From contig NZ_CP087190.1 in assembly GCF_024749165.1 (NCBI RefSeq), positions 3,135,501 to 3,199,500 on the forward strand: a stretch of 64,000 nucleotides of DNA, in the 5' to 3' direction. The position numbers were made by a program, and so were the translations under genes. The first letter of the stretch is position 1. Each line of letters opens with the position of its first letter. The stretch is from Pseudomonas sp. B21-023. GTDB taxonomy: Bacteria > Pseudomonadota > Gammaproteobacteria > Pseudomonadales > Pseudomonadaceae. This document shows positions 15,946 to 28,916 of the stretch, one piece after another. The notes beneath the pieces were generated by a model, which worked only from the letters and a program-made list of their open reading frames with translations, made no database searches and was not told the origin of the DNA.

Positions 15946-17946
15946 ATGTCCCTTCCAAAGCACCACCTGGAACTGCTCAGCCCTGCCCGTGACGTGAGCA
16001 TCGCCCGCGAGGCGATCCTGCACGGCGCCGACGCCATCTACATCGGCGGCCCGAGCTTCGGCGCACGCCACAACGCCTGCAACGAGGTCAGCGAAATCGC
16101 TGAGCTGGTCGAGTTCGCCCGGCGCTACCATGCCCGCGTGTTCACCACCATCAACACCATCCTCCACGACAACGAACTGGAGCCAGCACGCAAGCTGATC
16201 CACCAGCTGTACGACGCCGGTGTCGACGCGCTGATCGTGCAGGATCTGGGGGTGATGGAGCTGGATATCCCGCCGATCGAGCTGCATGCCAGCACCCAGA
16301 CCGATATCCGCACCCTGGAGCGGGCCAAGTTCCTCGACCAGGCCGGCTTCTCCCAGCTGGTGCTGGCCCGCGAGCTCAACCTGCAGCAGATCCGCAGTAT
16401 CGCCGCCGAGACCGACGCGGCCATCGAGTTCTTCATCCACGGCGCGCTGTGCGTGGCCTTCTCCGGCCAATGCAACATCTCCCACGCCCAGACCGGGCGC
16501 AGTGCGAATCGCGGCGACTGCTCCCAGGCCTGCCGCCTGCCGTACACGCTCAAGGACGACCAGGGCCGCGTGGTGGCCTTCGAGAAGCACCTGCTGTCGA
16601 TGAAGGACAACAACCAGACCGCCAACCTGCGCGACCTGGTCGATGCCGGCGTGCGCTCGTTCAAGATCGAGGGCCGTTACAAGGACATGGGCTATGTGAA
16701 GAACATCACGGCCCACTACCGCAAGGAGCTCGACGCCATCCTCGAGGACCGCCCTGAGCTGGCTCGCGCCTCCAGTGGCCGCACCGAACACTTCTTCGTG
16801 CCGGACCCGGACAAGACCTTCCACCGTGGCAGCACCGACTACTTTGTCAGCGACCGCAAGATCGACATCGGCGCCTTCGATTCCCCAACCTTCACTGGCC
16901 TGCCAGTGGGCGTGGTCGAGAAAGTCGGCAAGCGCGACCTGCTGGTGACCACCGATGTCCCGCTGACCAACGGCGACGGCCTCAATGTGCTGGTCAAACG
17001 CGAGGTGGTGGGCTTCCGCGCCAACATCGCCGAGCTGAAAAGTGAATCCGAGGAGGACGGCCAGAAGCGCTACCGCTACCGCGTCGAGCCTAACGAGATG
17101 CCCGAGGGCCTGTACAAGCTGCGCCCCAACCATCCGCTTTCGCGCAACCTCGACCACAACTGGCAACAGGCGCTGCAACGCACGTCGTCCGAGCGCCGGG
17201 TGGGTGTCGAATGGCATGCCGTACTGCGTGAGCAGCGCCTGATGCTGACCCTCAGCAGCGAGGAAGGCGTCAGCGTGCAGGTCGCCCTGGACGGCCCGTT
17301 CGGCGCCGCCAACAAGCCGGAACAGGCGCTCGAGCAACTGCACGACCTGCTCGGCCAGTTGGGCACCACGATGTACCACGCCGACGCCATCGAGCTCGAT
17401 GCGCCCCAGGCGTTCTTCATTCCCAACTCACAGCTCAAGGCCCTGCGTCGCGAGGCCATCGAAGCGCTGACCGAAGCACGGGTCAAGGCCCACCCGCGTG
17501 GCGGTCGCAAGGCCGAGACCACGCCAGCGCCGGTGTACCCCGAATCGCACCTGTCGTTCCTGGCCAACGTCTACAACCAGAAGGCCCGCGACTTCTACCA
17601 CCGCCACGGTGTGCAATTGATCGACGCCGCTTACGAGGCCCATGAAGAGCATGGCGAGGTGCCGGTGATGATCACCAAGCACTGCTTGCGCTTCTCCTTC
17701 AACCTGTGCCCCAAGCAGGCCAAGGGCGTGACCGGCGTGCGCACCAAGGTGGCGCCGATGCAGCTGATCCAGGGCGATGAAGTGCTTACCCTGAAGTTCG
17801 ACTGCAAGCCTTGCGAGATGCATGTGATCGGCAAGATGAAGAGCCATATCATCGACCTGCCGACACCAGGCAGCGCGGTGGCCCAGGTGGTCGGGCACAT
17901 CAGCCCCGAAGACCTGCTCAAGACCATCCCGCGCGCGCCGCACTGA
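15946..17946 (+). CDS. rlhA: U32 family 23S rRNA 5-hydroxycytidine synthase RlhA
   Basis: This 666-aa protein starts at MSLPKHHLELLSPARD; the longer open frame upstream overlaps the divergent RHS gene and has no coding character. LLSPARDVSIAREAILHGADAIYIG (9-33) and the cysteine-rich signature IHGALCVAFSGQCNISH...NRGDCSQACRLPY (about 165-200) define the U32 family. A long C-terminal part with FDCKPCEMHVIGKM matches the YdcP/RlhA branch. E. coli RlhA (about 650 aa) makes ho5C2501 in 23S rRNA, using prephenate-dependent chemistry. The family identity is firm; the rRNA site is by homology. No operon partner is evident. Confidence 0.9.
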   Translation: MSLPKHHLELLSPARDVSIAREAILHGADAIYIGGPSFGARHNACNEVSEIAELVEFARRYHARVFTTINTILHDNELEPARKLIHQLYDAGVDALIVQDLGVMELDIPPIELHASTQTDIRTLERAKFLDQAGFSQLVLARELNLQQIRSIAAETDAAIEFFIHGALCVAFSGQCNISHAQTGRSANRGDCSQACRLPYTLKDDQGRVVAFEKHLLSMKDNNQTANLRDLVDAGVRSFKIEGRYKDMGYVKNITAHYRKELDAILEDRPELARASSGRTEHFFVPDPDKTFHRGSTDYFVSDRKIDIGAFDSPTFTGLPVGVVEKVGKRDLLVTTDVPLTNGDGLNVLVKREVVGFRANIAELKSESEEDGQKRYRYRVEPNEMPEGLYKLRPNHPLSRNLDHNWQQALQRTSSERRVGVEWHAVLREQRLMLTLSSEEGVSVQVALDGPFGAANKPEQALEQLHDLLGQLGTTMYHADAIELDAPQAFFIPNSQLKALRREAIEALTEARVKAHPRGGRKAETTPAPVYPESHLSFLANVYNQKARDFYHRHGVQLIDAAYEAHEEHGEVPVMITKHCLRFSFNLCPKQAKGVTGVRTKVAPMQLIQGDEVLTLKFDCKPCEMHVIGKMKSHIIDLPTPGSAVAQVVGHISPEDLLKTIPRAPH

Positions 17947-18029
17947 GGCATGACCCGTCGTCGCTCCAACAGACTTCACCGGCGGCGGGTCTAGACTGAA
18001 CAGGGGGCTGCCACACGTGGAGGTGTGAG

Positions 18030-18920
18030 ATGAGCCAGTTCAAGCGATTGTTCGTCATGCTCGGCCCGCAGATGCGCCATACGCCTGCCCTGCAGCGCGC
18101 CGCGGCATTGGCCGAGTCCAGCGGGGCACTGCTGGACCTCAACGTCTTCGTCGACGATGTCGACACCTTTGGCTTGATGAGCGACAGCCGCGAACGCGAG
18201 CGACTGCTCGACGACAATCGCCAGTGGCTGGCCGACGAGGCCGAGCAGCTGCGCAATGCCGGCCTGGATGTCTCTACCGAACTGCTGCTGACCCGTGATC
18301 CGCTGGGCAGCGTGCTGGCGCAGATCGAGCGGCTGGGCTGCGACCTGCTGGTCAAGGACGTGCAGCACGAACCCATCCTCAAGCGCCTGCTGGTCACCCC
18401 GCTGGACTGGCAACTACTCAAGGACAGCCCGGTGGCGGTGCACCTGGTCAGCGACATCCGCCTGCCTTTGCCCCGGCAGATCGCCGCAGCGGTCGACCTC
18501 AACTGCCATGGAGCCGGCGAGCACCTGGACGACGCGGTGATCCATAGCGCCCATGCCCTGGCTCTGCAATGCAACGCCGAACTGCACCTGTTGCATGTGT
18601 GCGATGCGGCCAGGACCCATATCGCCGACTTCGGTGCCGGCACCGTGACCATGCCTGGCTTCGACACCAGCGTGCGCACGGCCCAGCGCACGGCCTTCAA
18701 CCGCCTGGGCGACCATTACCAGATCGACCTTGACCGCCGTCACTTCCTCGAAGGGCCGGCGGTCAAGGCGCTCACCCAGTACATTGCCGCCAACCGGGTC
18801 GATGTGATCGTCATGGGCAATCACCGTCACGATGCCCTGCAGGCATTTCTCGGCGGCACAACGGCGCATGTGATGGAGCATCCGCTGTGCAACGTGCTGG
18901 CGATCAAGGCGGTGCGCTGA
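18030..18920 (+). CDS. Tandem universal stress protein (UspE-like)
   Basis: This 296-aa cytoplasmic protein has two Usp domains (about 1-145 and 150-296). The first has FKRLFVMLG and later CDLLVKDVQHEPILKRLL; the second ends IVMGNHRHDALQAFLGGTTAHVMEHPLCNVLAIKAVR, with the GxxR/H-type nucleotide loop GNHRHD and GGTTAHVMEH, close to the ATP-binding pattern of Usp. The architecture and length are those of E. coli UspE. GGAGGT precedes the start. It lies downstream of rlhA in the same orientation with an 83-bp gap, and is probably a separate transcript. Confidence 0.9.
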   Translation: MSQFKRLFVMLGPQMRHTPALQRAAALAESSGALLDLNVFVDDVDTFGLMSDSRERERLLDDNRQWLADEAEQLRNAGLDVSTELLLTRDPLGSVLAQIERLGCDLLVKDVQHEPILKRLLVTPLDWQLLKDSPVAVHLVSDIRLPLPRQIAAAVDLNCHGAGEHLDDAVIHSAHALALQCNAELHLLHVCDAARTHIADFGAGTVTMPGFDTSVRTAQRTAFNRLGDHYQIDLDRRHFLEGPAVKALTQYIAANRVDVIVMGNHRHDALQAFLGGTTAHVMEHPLCNVLAIKAVR

Positions 18921-18926
18921 AGCCAT

Positions 18927-18973
18927 CGCGGGGCAAACCCGTTTCCAGCGCGTGGAAGCGGGGCTGCTCCGCG
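18927..18973. terminator. Hairpin between convergent genes (REP-like)
   Basis: CGCGGGGCAAACCCGTTTCCA and TGGAAGCGGGGCTGCTCCGCG pair across a short GCGC loop with few mismatches. It sits between the stops of the stress protein gene and pagL and resembles the element at 32364-32415. It is likely a bidirectional transcript end made from a REP-type palindrome. Confidence 0.6.
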
Positions 18974-18992
18974 GTGGAGCGCAAGTACAGGA

Positions 18993-19514
18993 TCAGAACG
19001 CTTTGCTGTAGAACAGCGAGTACGACTCGATCCCGTCGTTAGGCTGCTTCAGCCCGGCGTTGGAGTAGTGCATGGCGCGGATGCCGATCTTCTGCTCCGC
19101 CGGCAGCTTCAGGCCGAAACCGATCCGGTCCTCGAAGTTCACCGACGAGCCAAGGCGCTGGTCGCCCACGTCGGTCTTGGAGAACGCCGCCAGGCCAATA
19201 CCCGCCTCGATGAAGGGGGTGTAGGTAAAGCCACTGAATTCATAGACGAACACCGGGCTGATCGACAGCGAGTGGGCCCCACTGGCCTCGCCGCCTTCCC
19301 AGTAGGTGTAGGCCGCATCCCAGTATCCGGTCAGGTGCCCGGTGCTGCTTTCCAGCCATTTCTTGTCCCAATCGAAGGACAGGCCGATGCGGTAGGTCAT
19401 GTCGCCCTGGCCAGTGGCGCCCACGGCACCAGACATCTGCGCGGCCTGGGCCAGGTTGGCGCCGGCGAGTGCCAGCACTGCAACGGCCAACGTTGTGGCC
19501 AGACGGGTTTTCAT
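18993..19514 (-). CDS. pagL: Outer-membrane lipid A 3-O-deacylase PagL
   Basis: This 173-aa protein starts at MKTRLATTLAVAVLALAGANLAQA, a signal peptide cleaved near residue 25, with AGGAGAAA upstream. The rest is an eight-strand beta-barrel ending in the aromatic YSKAF. The motif MHYSNAGLKQPNDGIES carries H149, S151 and E163, spaced exactly as the H126/S128/E140 triad I recall for P. aeruginosa PagL. PagL removes the 3-position acyl chain of lipid A in the outer membrane and affects immune recognition. In Salmonella it is PhoP-controlled; no PhoP box was recognised here. The upstream 291-bp gap to 19806 holds no gene. Confidence 0.92.
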   Translation of the reverse strand: MKTRLATTLAVAVLALAGANLAQAAQMSGAVGATGQGDMTYRIGLSFDWDKKWLESSTGHLTGYWDAAYTYWEGGEASGAHSLSISPVFVYEFSGFTYTPFIEAGIGLAAFSKTDVGDQRLGSSVNFEDRIGFGLKLPAEQKIGIRAMHYSNAGLKQPNDGIESYSLFYSKAF

Positions 19515-19805
19515 CAATGACTTTCTCCTGATGGTCTTCACGGACAGGGCCGCGAAATGCGCGTCCCTGCGTCGATGGAGGCTACGCCCCTCGTTTTTCC
19601 TGCATTGGCAACCCCAGACTGTACAAGGGTTACAAGCGGTAATACTTCTTTGATTATTGTCAGAATGCACTGATAGTGGGAAGTGATTTGCCACTATTGG
19701 CTAAAGGACATTGGGTGCTCGCCATTGGTTCAGTCGTATTCCGCTTCCTCGTGTTCACCCAGCAATCGGCGCTGCCTGGGCGTCGCTCGCCCCGCGACAG
19801 GAAAC

Positions 19806-20249
19806 TTACCGCCAATTGAGATCAACCCGCGCCGGCGCCTTGCCGTCCACCGTCACCTGCTGCTGCACCGTCTGGCCCTCGGCATTGCCGACCACGCGGT
19901 AGTGCCCAGGGGGCAATTGCACGAAGATCAACGGACCGACGTCCTGCAACGTCAGTACCGACTGGCCCTGGGCCGATTGGATATCCACCGCGGCACCACT
20001 CTGGAACTTGCCTTCGGCACCGGACGAGAGAGTGATGTGCAGGTCGTAGCCGGGTGTGCGGCGCAGGGCATCGGCTTCATCCTGGCCGATACCGCCCTGC
20101 AGGTAGCGGATGCCGTTCTGTTCCTGGGGCTGCAATTGCACGCCCTGCGGATCGATGGGGGTATTCAGGTCGGTGGCCGCTGCAAGGTTCCAAGGCATGG
20201 CCAATGCCAGCAACAGCGCGGCGCAAAGGCCGTAATGATGAGTGCGCAT
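19806..20249 (-). CDS. Secreted protein with carboxypeptidase-regulatory-like beta domain
   Basis: This 147-aa protein has a signal peptide (MRTHHYGLCAALLLALAMPWNLAAA). The mature part contains IRYLQGGIGQDEADALRRTPGYDLHITLSS, then VDIQSAQGQSVLTLQDVGPLIFVQLPPGHYRV and TVQQQVTVDGKAPARVDLNWR. The segment DVGPLIFVQLPPGHYRVV resembles the beta-sandwich of carboxypeptidase regulatory-like domains, as found in Pseudomonas proteins of unknown function. It is a single gene between pagL and a LysR regulator. The role is unknown; a periplasmic or surface location is inferred. Confidence 0.75.
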   Translation of the reverse strand: MRTHHYGLCAALLLALAMPWNLAAATDLNTPIDPQGVQLQPQEQNGIRYLQGGIGQDEADALRRTPGYDLHITLSSGAEGKFQSGAAVDIQSAQGQSVLTLQDVGPLIFVQLPPGHYRVVGNAEGQTVQQQVTVDGKAPARVDLNWR

Positions 20250-20348
20250 GGTGCATTCCTCCCTGGTGGGATGGTCTACACAATTTGGAGGGTTTTCCGG
20301 GGCTCGGGTTCGCCCGTTGACGCACCGTTAGTCCGCGAGGCGTTGCCC

Positions 20349-21230
20349 TCAAGACAAGGGCAGCTCACGACGCTCCTCCAGCAACTTGATGAACATGCTC
20401 AAGCTGCGCGACACCGTCCCCCGTCGCCACACCAGCCAGGTCTTCAAGTAGCGAAAATCCTCGGCCATCGGCCAGGCGCTGACCGTGCTGCACCCCGGCA
20501 TGTTTTCGAGCATGCTGCGCGGCATCATCGCCAGGCCTGCGCCTGCGCTGACACAGGCGAGCATGCCATGGTACGACTCCATCTCGTGGATCTTGCCCGG
20601 CACCGCCTGGTCATGAATGAACCAGCTTTCGAAGTGGTGGCGGTACGAGCAGTTGGCGCGAAAGGCGTAGATGCTCGAGCCGTTGACGTCCCGGGCACGG
20701 GTCACGGGCGGGTGGTTGAGCGGTGCGATGACCATCATCTCTTCCTCGAACACCGGCATGCCTTCCAGCGTCGGGTGCAGCACCGGTCCATCGACGAAAG
20801 CCGCCACCAGGCGCCCGGACAACACCCCTTCGAGCATGGTCCCCGACGGCCCGGTGGACAGGTCCAGGTCGACCTTCGGGTAGCGCTGGTTGTAGGCCGC
20901 CAGCAAGGCCGGGATGCGCACCGCGGCGGTGCTTTCCAGCGAACCCAGGGCAAAAGTGCCCTGGGGGTCCTCCCCCGCCACGGTCAGGCGTGCCTCGTGT
21001 ACCAGATCGAGGATGCGCCGGGTGTACTCGAGGAAGTTCCAGCCGGCCGGTGACAGGCGCAGGCGGCTCTTCTCGCGGATGAACAGCTCGACACCCAGGT
21101 CCTCCTCCAGCTGCTTGATACGGGTGGTCAGGTTCGACGGCACCCGATGGATCTGCTGGGCGGCGGCGCTGATGCTGCCGTGCTCGGCCACGGCCTTGAA
21201 CATCTCGAGTTGCACCAGGTCCACAGTCAT
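20349..21230 (-). CDS. LysR-family regulator (divergent from aldehyde dehydrogenase)
   Basis: This 293-aa protein has the LTTR winged HTH at 1-60 ([40 protein letters not shown]...). The following effector domain runs to about 280. The HTH with [19 protein letters not shown] is of the type seen in PtxR/CbbR-like regulators. It is transcribed away from the sad-type gene at 21330 across a 99-bp gap with AT-rich sequence (TTATTATTCAGTTTTCATTAAA), where LTTR sites are expected. It probably regulates that dehydrogenase. Confidence 0.9.
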   Translation of the reverse strand: MTVDLVQLEMFKAVAEHGSISAAAQQIHRVPSNLTTRIKQLEEDLGVELFIREKSRLRLSPAGWNFLEYTRRILDLVHEARLTVAGEDPQGTFALGSLESTAAVRIPALLAAYNQRYPKVDLDLSTGPSGTMLEGVLSGRLVAAFVDGPVLHPTLEGMPVFEEEMMVIAPLNHPPVTRARDVNGSSIYAFRANCSYRHHFESWFIHDQAVPGKIHEMESYHGMLACVSAGAGLAMMPRSMLENMPGCSTVSAWPMAEDFRYLKTWLVWRRGTVSRSLSMFIKLLEERRELPLS

Positions 21231-21329
21231 TCTCCAAACGTGAATGTTTCGCTCATTATTATTCAGTTTTCATTAAAGCGCGTCACCACTAGTCTGCGCT
21301 CACCCCATCAGAACAATGAGAGTCCTGCC

Positions 21330-22715
21330 ATGAGCGAGATCAGCAGCCTGACCCACGCCATCTCCGTCGACCCCTACAGCGGCGAACGGATCGGCCATTA
21401 CGCCTTCGACACCGACGCCGCACTGGACGCGGCGCTGCAACGCGCCAAGGCCGGCTACAGCCAGTGGCGCAAAGTGTCGCTGGGTCAGCGCAGCGAGTAC
21501 CTGGTCGCGCTCGGGCAGGCCCTGCAGGCCAACGCCGAGGCCTTCGCGCAGATGATCGCCCGCGAGATCGGCAAGCCGATCAGTCAGGCCCGCGGTGAAG
21601 TCAGCAAGTGTGTCGGCCTGTGCCAGTGGTACGCCGAACACGGCCCGGCCATGCTCGCGCCGGAGCCGACCCAGATCGAAAAGGCCCGTATCGAATACCG
21701 TCCGCTTGGCCCGATCCTCGCCGTGATGCCGTGGAACTTCCCGGTCTGGCAGGTGCTGCGCGGCGCGGTGCCGGCGCTGCTGGCGGGCAACACCTACGTG
21801 CTCAAGCACGCGCCCAACGTGATGGGTAGCGCCTACCTGCTGGCCGACCTGTTCAAACGCGCCGGCCTGCCTGAGGGCGTGTTCGAAGTGCTCAATGTCA
21901 CCCCAGAGGGCGTCACCCGCGCCATCAACGACCCGCGCATCGCCGCCATCACCCTGACCGGCAGCGTGCGCGCCGGCATGGCCATCGGCGCGCAAGCCGG
22001 TGCGGCGCTGAAGAAGTGCGTGCTGGAGCTGGGCGGCTCCGATCCGTTCATCGTACTGGCCGATGCCGACCTTGATGCCGCGGTGAAGGCCGCCGTGATC
22101 GGCCGCTACCAGAACACCGGCCAGGTCTGCGCCGCGGCCAAGCGCCTGATTGTCGAAGAAAGCATTGTCGAGGCGTTCACCCACAAGTTCGTCGAGGCCA
22201 CCAGTGCGCTGACCGTCGGCAATCCGCTGGACGACGCCACCTACATCGGCCCGATGGCCCGCTACGACCTGCGCGATGAACTCGACGGCCAGGTCCAGGC
22301 GACCCTCGCCGAAGGCGCCACCCTGCTGCTGGGGGGCAAAAAGGTCGAGGGTGCGGCCAACTTCTACGAGCCGACTGTATTCGCCAACGTCACCCCGGAC
22401 ATGACCGCGTTCAACCAGGAGCTGTTCGGGCCGGTGGCGGCGATCATCGGCGCCCGCGACGCCGACCACGCCGTGGCGCTGGCCAACGACAGCGAATTCG
22501 GCTTGGCCGCAACCATCTACACCGCCGACTATGCCTTGGCCGAGCGCATGACCGCTGCGCTGGACACCGGCGGCGTGTTCATCAACGGCTACTGCGCATC
22601 CGACCCCCGCGTGGCGTTCGGTGGCGTGAAGAAAAGTGGCTTTGGCCGTGAGCTGTCACACTTCGGCGTGCGCGAGTTCACCAATGCCCAGACGGTGTGG
22701 CTGGATCGCAACTGA
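21330..22715 (+). CDS. sad: NAD(P)-dependent aldehyde dehydrogenase, Sad/succinate-semialdehyde type
   Basis: This 461-aa protein starts at [10 protein letters not shown]; the longer open frame upstream overlaps the divergent LysR gene. The ALDH elements are N136 in VMPWNFP, E233 in LELGGSDP, and catalytic C267 in [12 protein letters not shown]. The overall length and features match E. coli Sad (YneI), which oxidises succinate semialdehyde to succinate. The nearby gamma-glutamyl-amine genes (26328-30212) would make GABA and then succinate semialdehyde, so the role fits the region. It is a single gene, probably under the divergent LysR regulator. Specificity for other aldehydes cannot be excluded. 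Confidence 0.88.
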   Translation: MSEISSLTHAISVDPYSGERIGHYAFDTDAALDAALQRAKAGYSQWRKVSLGQRSEYLVALGQALQANAEAFAQMIAREIGKPISQARGEVSKCVGLCQWYAEHGPAMLAPEPTQIEKARIEYRPLGPILAVMPWNFPVWQVLRGAVPALLAGNTYVLKHAPNVMGSAYLLADLFKRAGLPEGVFEVLNVTPEGVTRAINDPRIAAITLTGSVRAGMAIGAQAGAALKKCVLELGGSDPFIVLADADLDAAVKAAVIGRYQNTGQVCAAAKRLIVEESIVEAFTHKFVEATSALTVGNPLDDATYIGPMARYDLRDELDGQVQATLAEGATLLLGGKKVEGAANFYEPTVFANVTPDMTAFNQELFGPVAAIIGARDADHAVALANDSEFGLAATIYTADYALAERMTAALDTGGVFINGYCASDPRVAFGGVKKSGFGRELSHFGVREFTNAQTVWLDRN

Positions 22716-22882
22716 TCCCCGCTCCCCGTTACCACCGCTGCGGGAGCGGCTCCAGCCGCCCCGCACCTGAGGTTGCCGCCTGGCCATGCGCAACTGGGCT
22801 GCAAATCGGCCCGATCCTGTATCTTGAATCCCCTTCCCATACACGAATAATCGAGCACCTCCCCAGCGAACCGGAGGTACCC

Positions 22883-23698
22883 ATGAGCCTGCAACCCGAC
22901 ACCCGTCGCCTGACCGTCCCTGAACTGGCCGCCATGAAGGGCCGGCAGAAGATCGTCGCCCTCACCGCCTACAGCACGCCGATCGCTCGCCTGATCGACC
23001 CGTTGGTGGACTTCATCCTGGTGGGCGACTCGACCGCCATGGTCGCCTATGGACGGCGCTCAACCTTGGCCATGCGGCTGGACGAAACCATCAGCCACAC
23101 CCGTGCCGTGGTCGACTGTACCCAGCACGCCTGCGTGATCGCCGACATGCCTTTCGGCAGTTACCAGGAGTCCCCTGAACAGGCACTGCGCAGCTGCGCC
23201 AGGGTGCTGGCCGAAACCGGATGCGACGCGGTGAAGCTGGAAAGCAACCGCATACTGGCCGCCACGGTGGCGTTCCTGGTCGAGCGGGGTATTCCGGTGA
23301 TGGCCCACGTCGGCTTGATGCCGCAGTTCGTCAATGTCCTGGGCGGCTACAAGGTACAAGGGCTGACCGAGGAAAGCGCCGCCACCATCCATGCCGATGC
23401 GCGCGCCAACCTGGCCGCCGGCGCCTTCAGCCTGCTGCTCGAGGGCGTGGCCGAGCCACTGGCCCGACGAATCAGCGAAGAAAGTCGGCAGCCTTGCATC
23501 GGTATCGGCGCCTCCCCGGCCTGCGATGGCCAGATCCTGGTCACCGAGGATCTCCTCGGGCTGAGCGGGCCGCGCAAGGCGAAGTTCGTCAAGCAGTACG
23601 CCGACGTGTCGACAGTCATCCGCTTAGCCTGCGCCCGCTATGCCAATGAAGTGCGTCAGGGTGAGTTCCCTGAACGCGAACATTGCTACGGCAGCTGA
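22883..23698 (+). CDS. panB: Ketopantoate hydroxymethyltransferase-like PanB
   Basis: This 271-aa protein follows CCGGAGGTACCC. The PanB (beta/alpha)8 hallmarks are [28 protein letters not shown] (metal-binding Asp), [18 protein letters not shown] (catalytic Lys-Leu-Glu), and [10 protein letters not shown] with the Glu base. PanB transfers a hydroxymethyl group from methylene-THF to 2-ketoisovalerate for pantothenate synthesis. It is unusual in not being next to panC or panD, and in departing from the common GDSLGMV pattern (GDSTAMV). It may be a second paralogue acting on a related 2-keto acid. It converges on, and overlaps by 13 bases, the MocR gene. Confidence 0.85.
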   Translation: MSLQPDTRRLTVPELAAMKGRQKIVALTAYSTPIARLIDPLVDFILVGDSTAMVAYGRRSTLAMRLDETISHTRAVVDCTQHACVIADMPFGSYQESPEQALRSCARVLAETGCDAVKLESNRILAATVAFLVERGIPVMAHVGLMPQFVNVLGGYKVQGLTEESAATIHADARANLAAGAFSLLLEGVAEPLARRISEESRQPCIGIGASPACDGQILVTEDLLGLSGPRKAKFVKQYADVSTVIRLACARYANEVRQGEFPEREHCYGS

Positions 23699-25089
23699 GG
23701 TGCCTGACGGATCGCCCGGGCCAGCTTGACCAGCGCAGCTTCGATGTCCAGCTGCCAATCGACGGTAAAGCTCAGCCGCAGATGGTCGCGCCAGAACCCG
23801 GCCTGGCTGAACAACGCCCCCGGCACGATCACCACGCCCTGATCCAGCAACTGCTTGCACACGGCCTGCATGTCTACCGGGCGCACCGCCTGCAGCCAGA
23901 ACGTGGCGCCCGCCACGGGCATCGTCAGACGCAGGCAGTCGGCGGCGTGACGCTCAAGCAACTGCACCATGCGCTGCCGGCTGCGTGCCAGATGCCGGAT
24001 CAGCTGGCCCTGGTGCCGAGCCAGGCGTCCGGAGCTCAACAAACGGGCAACGGCCTGTTGCCGATAGCTCGGCAATCGAAAGCCTTGGGCGAGAAAGGCT
24101 TGAGCCAGGCTCGGCGTCGCGCCACGGCACAACAGGTAGCCGAACGGCGCCTCTGCGCCGATGCACTTGTCGAAGCCGGCCAGCACCAGCAAGCGCTCTG
24201 GGTCGGCATAGTCACGGTAGCGCTGGCCCGTCGCAGCCTCGCACAGCGCACCATAACTGTCGTTTTCGATCAGCCATGCCTGGTGCTCGGCCAACAGGGC
24301 ACACAGGTGCTGTTTATCCTGGATCGGCATCACGCCGCCCTGGGGTATGTTGACGGTCGAGGACAGTACCGCCGCCCTGATCGGCTTTTCGCTGAATACT
24401 CGCGCCACGGCCTGCAGATCGAAACGACCGTCCGCGCCAAGTGGTGCCTCGACGATCTGCATCCCCGCCGCCTGCAGCAGCCGCAGGACCAGCCAGGAGC
24501 AAGGCGACTCGACCAGTACCCAGGCACCCCGTGGCAGCAGTGTGCGCAGCGCAAGCTCGAACACGCTGCGCCAATCGGCGCCAACGAACACCTGGTCGGC
24601 CTGCCAATGATCATCCACGCCACGGCTGTAGCGGCGGGCCAGGGCCTCGCGCAGCGCCGGTTCGCCAAAGGGCGCGAACGGTGGTGCGTCGGCACGGGGC
24701 AACTGGCGCAGCAGCTCGCGTTCGACACTCAGCAACGGCCCCTCCAGGGACGCCAGCATGGTCGGGGAGTCGCTGCTCAAGGCCAGCATGCCCGGTTGCC
24801 GGGCGCTGGCATACAAACAGTCGATCAGGCTGAGCGCAGGCGGCAGCCGCGACGATGCTGCACCGGCCACGCTGAAGTAACCAATCTTGGGGCGTGCCTG
24901 GATCCGCCCCTGGGCTTCAAGCAGGGCGAAAGCCTGTTTGCTGGACGACAGCGAGACGTTCAGGTGCCGGGCGACATCGCGCAGCGAGGGCAACCGATGC
25001 GCCAGCTCCGGTGCGCGGGCATCAAGCCAGTCGCTCAGGTAGCGGTGGACTTTCTGGTAGATGAAACGGGGCGTCTGCGCGGTGTCCAT
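23686..25089 (-). CDS. MocR/PdxR-type regulator (GntR HTH fused to aminotransferase fold)
   Basis: This 467-aa protein starts at MDTAQTPRF, six bases after GGAGG; the ten-residue upstream extension is unlikely. A GntR-type HTH (about 1-75: [31 protein letters not shown]) is joined by a linker to a fold type I aminotransferase-like domain (about 100-460). The PLP lysine is likely in [15 protein letters not shown], the PLP-ring Asp in IENDSYG. Several aminotransferase motifs are eroded, as in many MocR regulators that bind PLP without catalysis. Its target is not certain; both the overlapping panB gene and the AraC/amine genes are candidates. Confidence 0.88.
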   Translation of the reverse strand: MDTAQTPRFIYQKVHRYLSDWLDARAPELAHRLPSLRDVARHLNVSLSSSKQAFALLEAQGRIQARPKIGYFSVAGAASSRLPPALSLIDCLYASARQPGMLALSSDSPTMLASLEGPLLSVERELLRQLPRADAPPFAPFGEPALREALARRYSRGVDDHWQADQVFVGADWRSVFELALRTLLPRGAWVLVESPCSWLVLRLLQAAGMQIVEAPLGADGRFDLQAVARVFSEKPIRAAVLSSTVNIPQGGVMPIQDKQHLCALLAEHQAWLIENDSYGALCEAATGQRYRDYADPERLLVLAGFDKCIGAEAPFGYLLCRGATPSLAQAFLAQGFRLPSYRQQAVARLLSSGRLARHQGQLIRHLARSRQRMVQLLERHAADCLRLTMPVAGATFWLQAVRPVDMQAVCKQLLDQGVVIVPGALFSQAGFWRDHLRLSFTVDWQLDIEAALVKLARAIRQAPQLP

Positions 25090-25263
25090 ACCGGTCCTCC
25101 GATAAACTGCGGCAGGCACACTAGCAAGCTTTGCCGCACTGTCCTAGGCTCTGCACCAAATGTATCTGCACTCGCTCGGAATGCTCATGTACGCCAGTAC
25201 ATTCCGCTTCCTCACCCCGTTTCGCCTTGTCTGGCCTTCGCGCAGACACATTTGCTACAGACC

Positions 25264-26181
25264 CTAGCTTGCCCGCCGCCGCTTGAGCGTTTCGCTCGGC
25301 AGTTCGCGAAACAGCTGCCGGTAACTTTCGGAAAACCGTCCCAGGTGCCAGAACGACCAGCGCATCGCCACTTCGGCCACGGTCGCGTCACCGGCCAGCA
25401 GATCGCGCCGCGCGCCGTTCAGGCGACGCAGGCGCAACCAATGCGCCGGTGGCAGGTTGGTGAAACCCTTGAAGGCTTGCTGCAATTGACGCACGGAAAC
25501 CCCGGCGACCTTGGCCAGTTGCAGCAGGTTTAGGGTTTCGTCGGGGCAGTCGGCGGCCCACTCGCTGACCCGGCGCATGATCGCCCGCTCCTCGTCGCGC
25601 CGCCCCAGCGCCTCGCCCTGCAGGCGCTGGCCGGCGTTGTCGAGGATGAACAGGCAGTCCTCCAGCAACTGCTCGCCCAGCGCCCCGCCCTCCAGCGGGC
25701 AATCGGCCTGTCCCAGCTGCGTGAGCGTGGCGCTCAGCCAGTTGCCGAACAAAGCGTTCTGCTGGCAGGTCAGCGGCACCATGAACAGACCGCGCAGGCG
25801 ATCCAGGTCGAGGCCGTGGCTGGCCAAAAACGGCTGCTCGAACACCACCGCCACTTCCTGGTAGTTCTCCGGGGTGATCCAGATATTGCGGCTGTCTTCA
25901 TTGAGCAGATAGAGGCTGTTTTCACTGCGGTCGAAGCAGAACGCCAGGGCGCCGCTGGGCGCGCGAAAGAACTGCTCGACCCGGGTGTTCAGGCGCTCCT
26001 CGTAGACCTCCACGCCATCGAGGCCCAGCCAGCGCAGCTGGCCGTTGAAATGCCCGGGCGACATCTGCCGGTATTGCTGCTGCCAGCCAGGGGTGACGCG
26101 GGTCTGTTCGGTCACATCGGTGGTGCGGTAATCCTGGACCTGCAAGGCGGTTGGCGTTGTCACGCGCTGTCCTAGTTGCAC
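25264..26181 (-). CDS. AraC-family transcriptional regulator
   Basis: This 305-aa protein has an N-terminal sensory region (about 1-200; EEYQ-like beta segments such as NEDSRNIWITPENYQEV) and a C-terminal AraC double HTH (about 205-305: LNLLQLAKVAGVSVRQLQQAFKGFTNLPPAHWLRLRRLNGARRDLL... VAEVAMRWSFWHLGRFSESYRQLFRELP). The C-terminal WSFWHLGRFS is the typical second helix pair. It resembles the EutR/FeaR-like regulators of amine catabolism. It is divergent from the glutamine-synthetase-like gene at 26328 with a 146-bp shared promoter region, so it is the likely activator of that amine operon. Confidence 0.9.
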   Translation of the reverse strand: MQLGQRVTTPTALQVQDYRTTDVTEQTRVTPGWQQQYRQMSPGHFNGQLRWLGLDGVEVYEERLNTRVEQFFRAPSGALAFCFDRSENSLYLLNEDSRNIWITPENYQEVAVVFEQPFLASHGLDLDRLRGLFMVPLTCQQNALFGNWLSATLTQLGQADCPLEGGALGEQLLEDCLFILDNAGQRLQGEALGRRDEERAIMRRVSEWAADCPDETLNLLQLAKVAGVSVRQLQQAFKGFTNLPPAHWLRLRRLNGARRDLLAGDATVAEVAMRWSFWHLGRFSESYRQLFRELPSETLKRRRAS

Positions 26182-26327
26182 TCTTTTGGTGCATTAATTG
26201 CCGAAGAAAGTGGATAGATCACCCTGGGGGGCAGCGACCAAGATAGTCCTCAGCGTCACCTGTGGGAAGTGCCCCTCGGCACTGAACGCCTTGCGTCCCA
26301 CCACAACTACCCAACCAAGAGGTTTGT

Positions 26328-28903
<2,576 letters not shown>

Positions 28904-28916
28904 GTCGAGCCCACCC

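Noticed and set aside
22727..22770. REP-like sequence after the sad gene
   Set aside because: GCGGGAGCGGCTCCAGCCGCC has partial symmetry but lacks the full REP core seen at 27729 and 63064, so it may be degenerate or chance.
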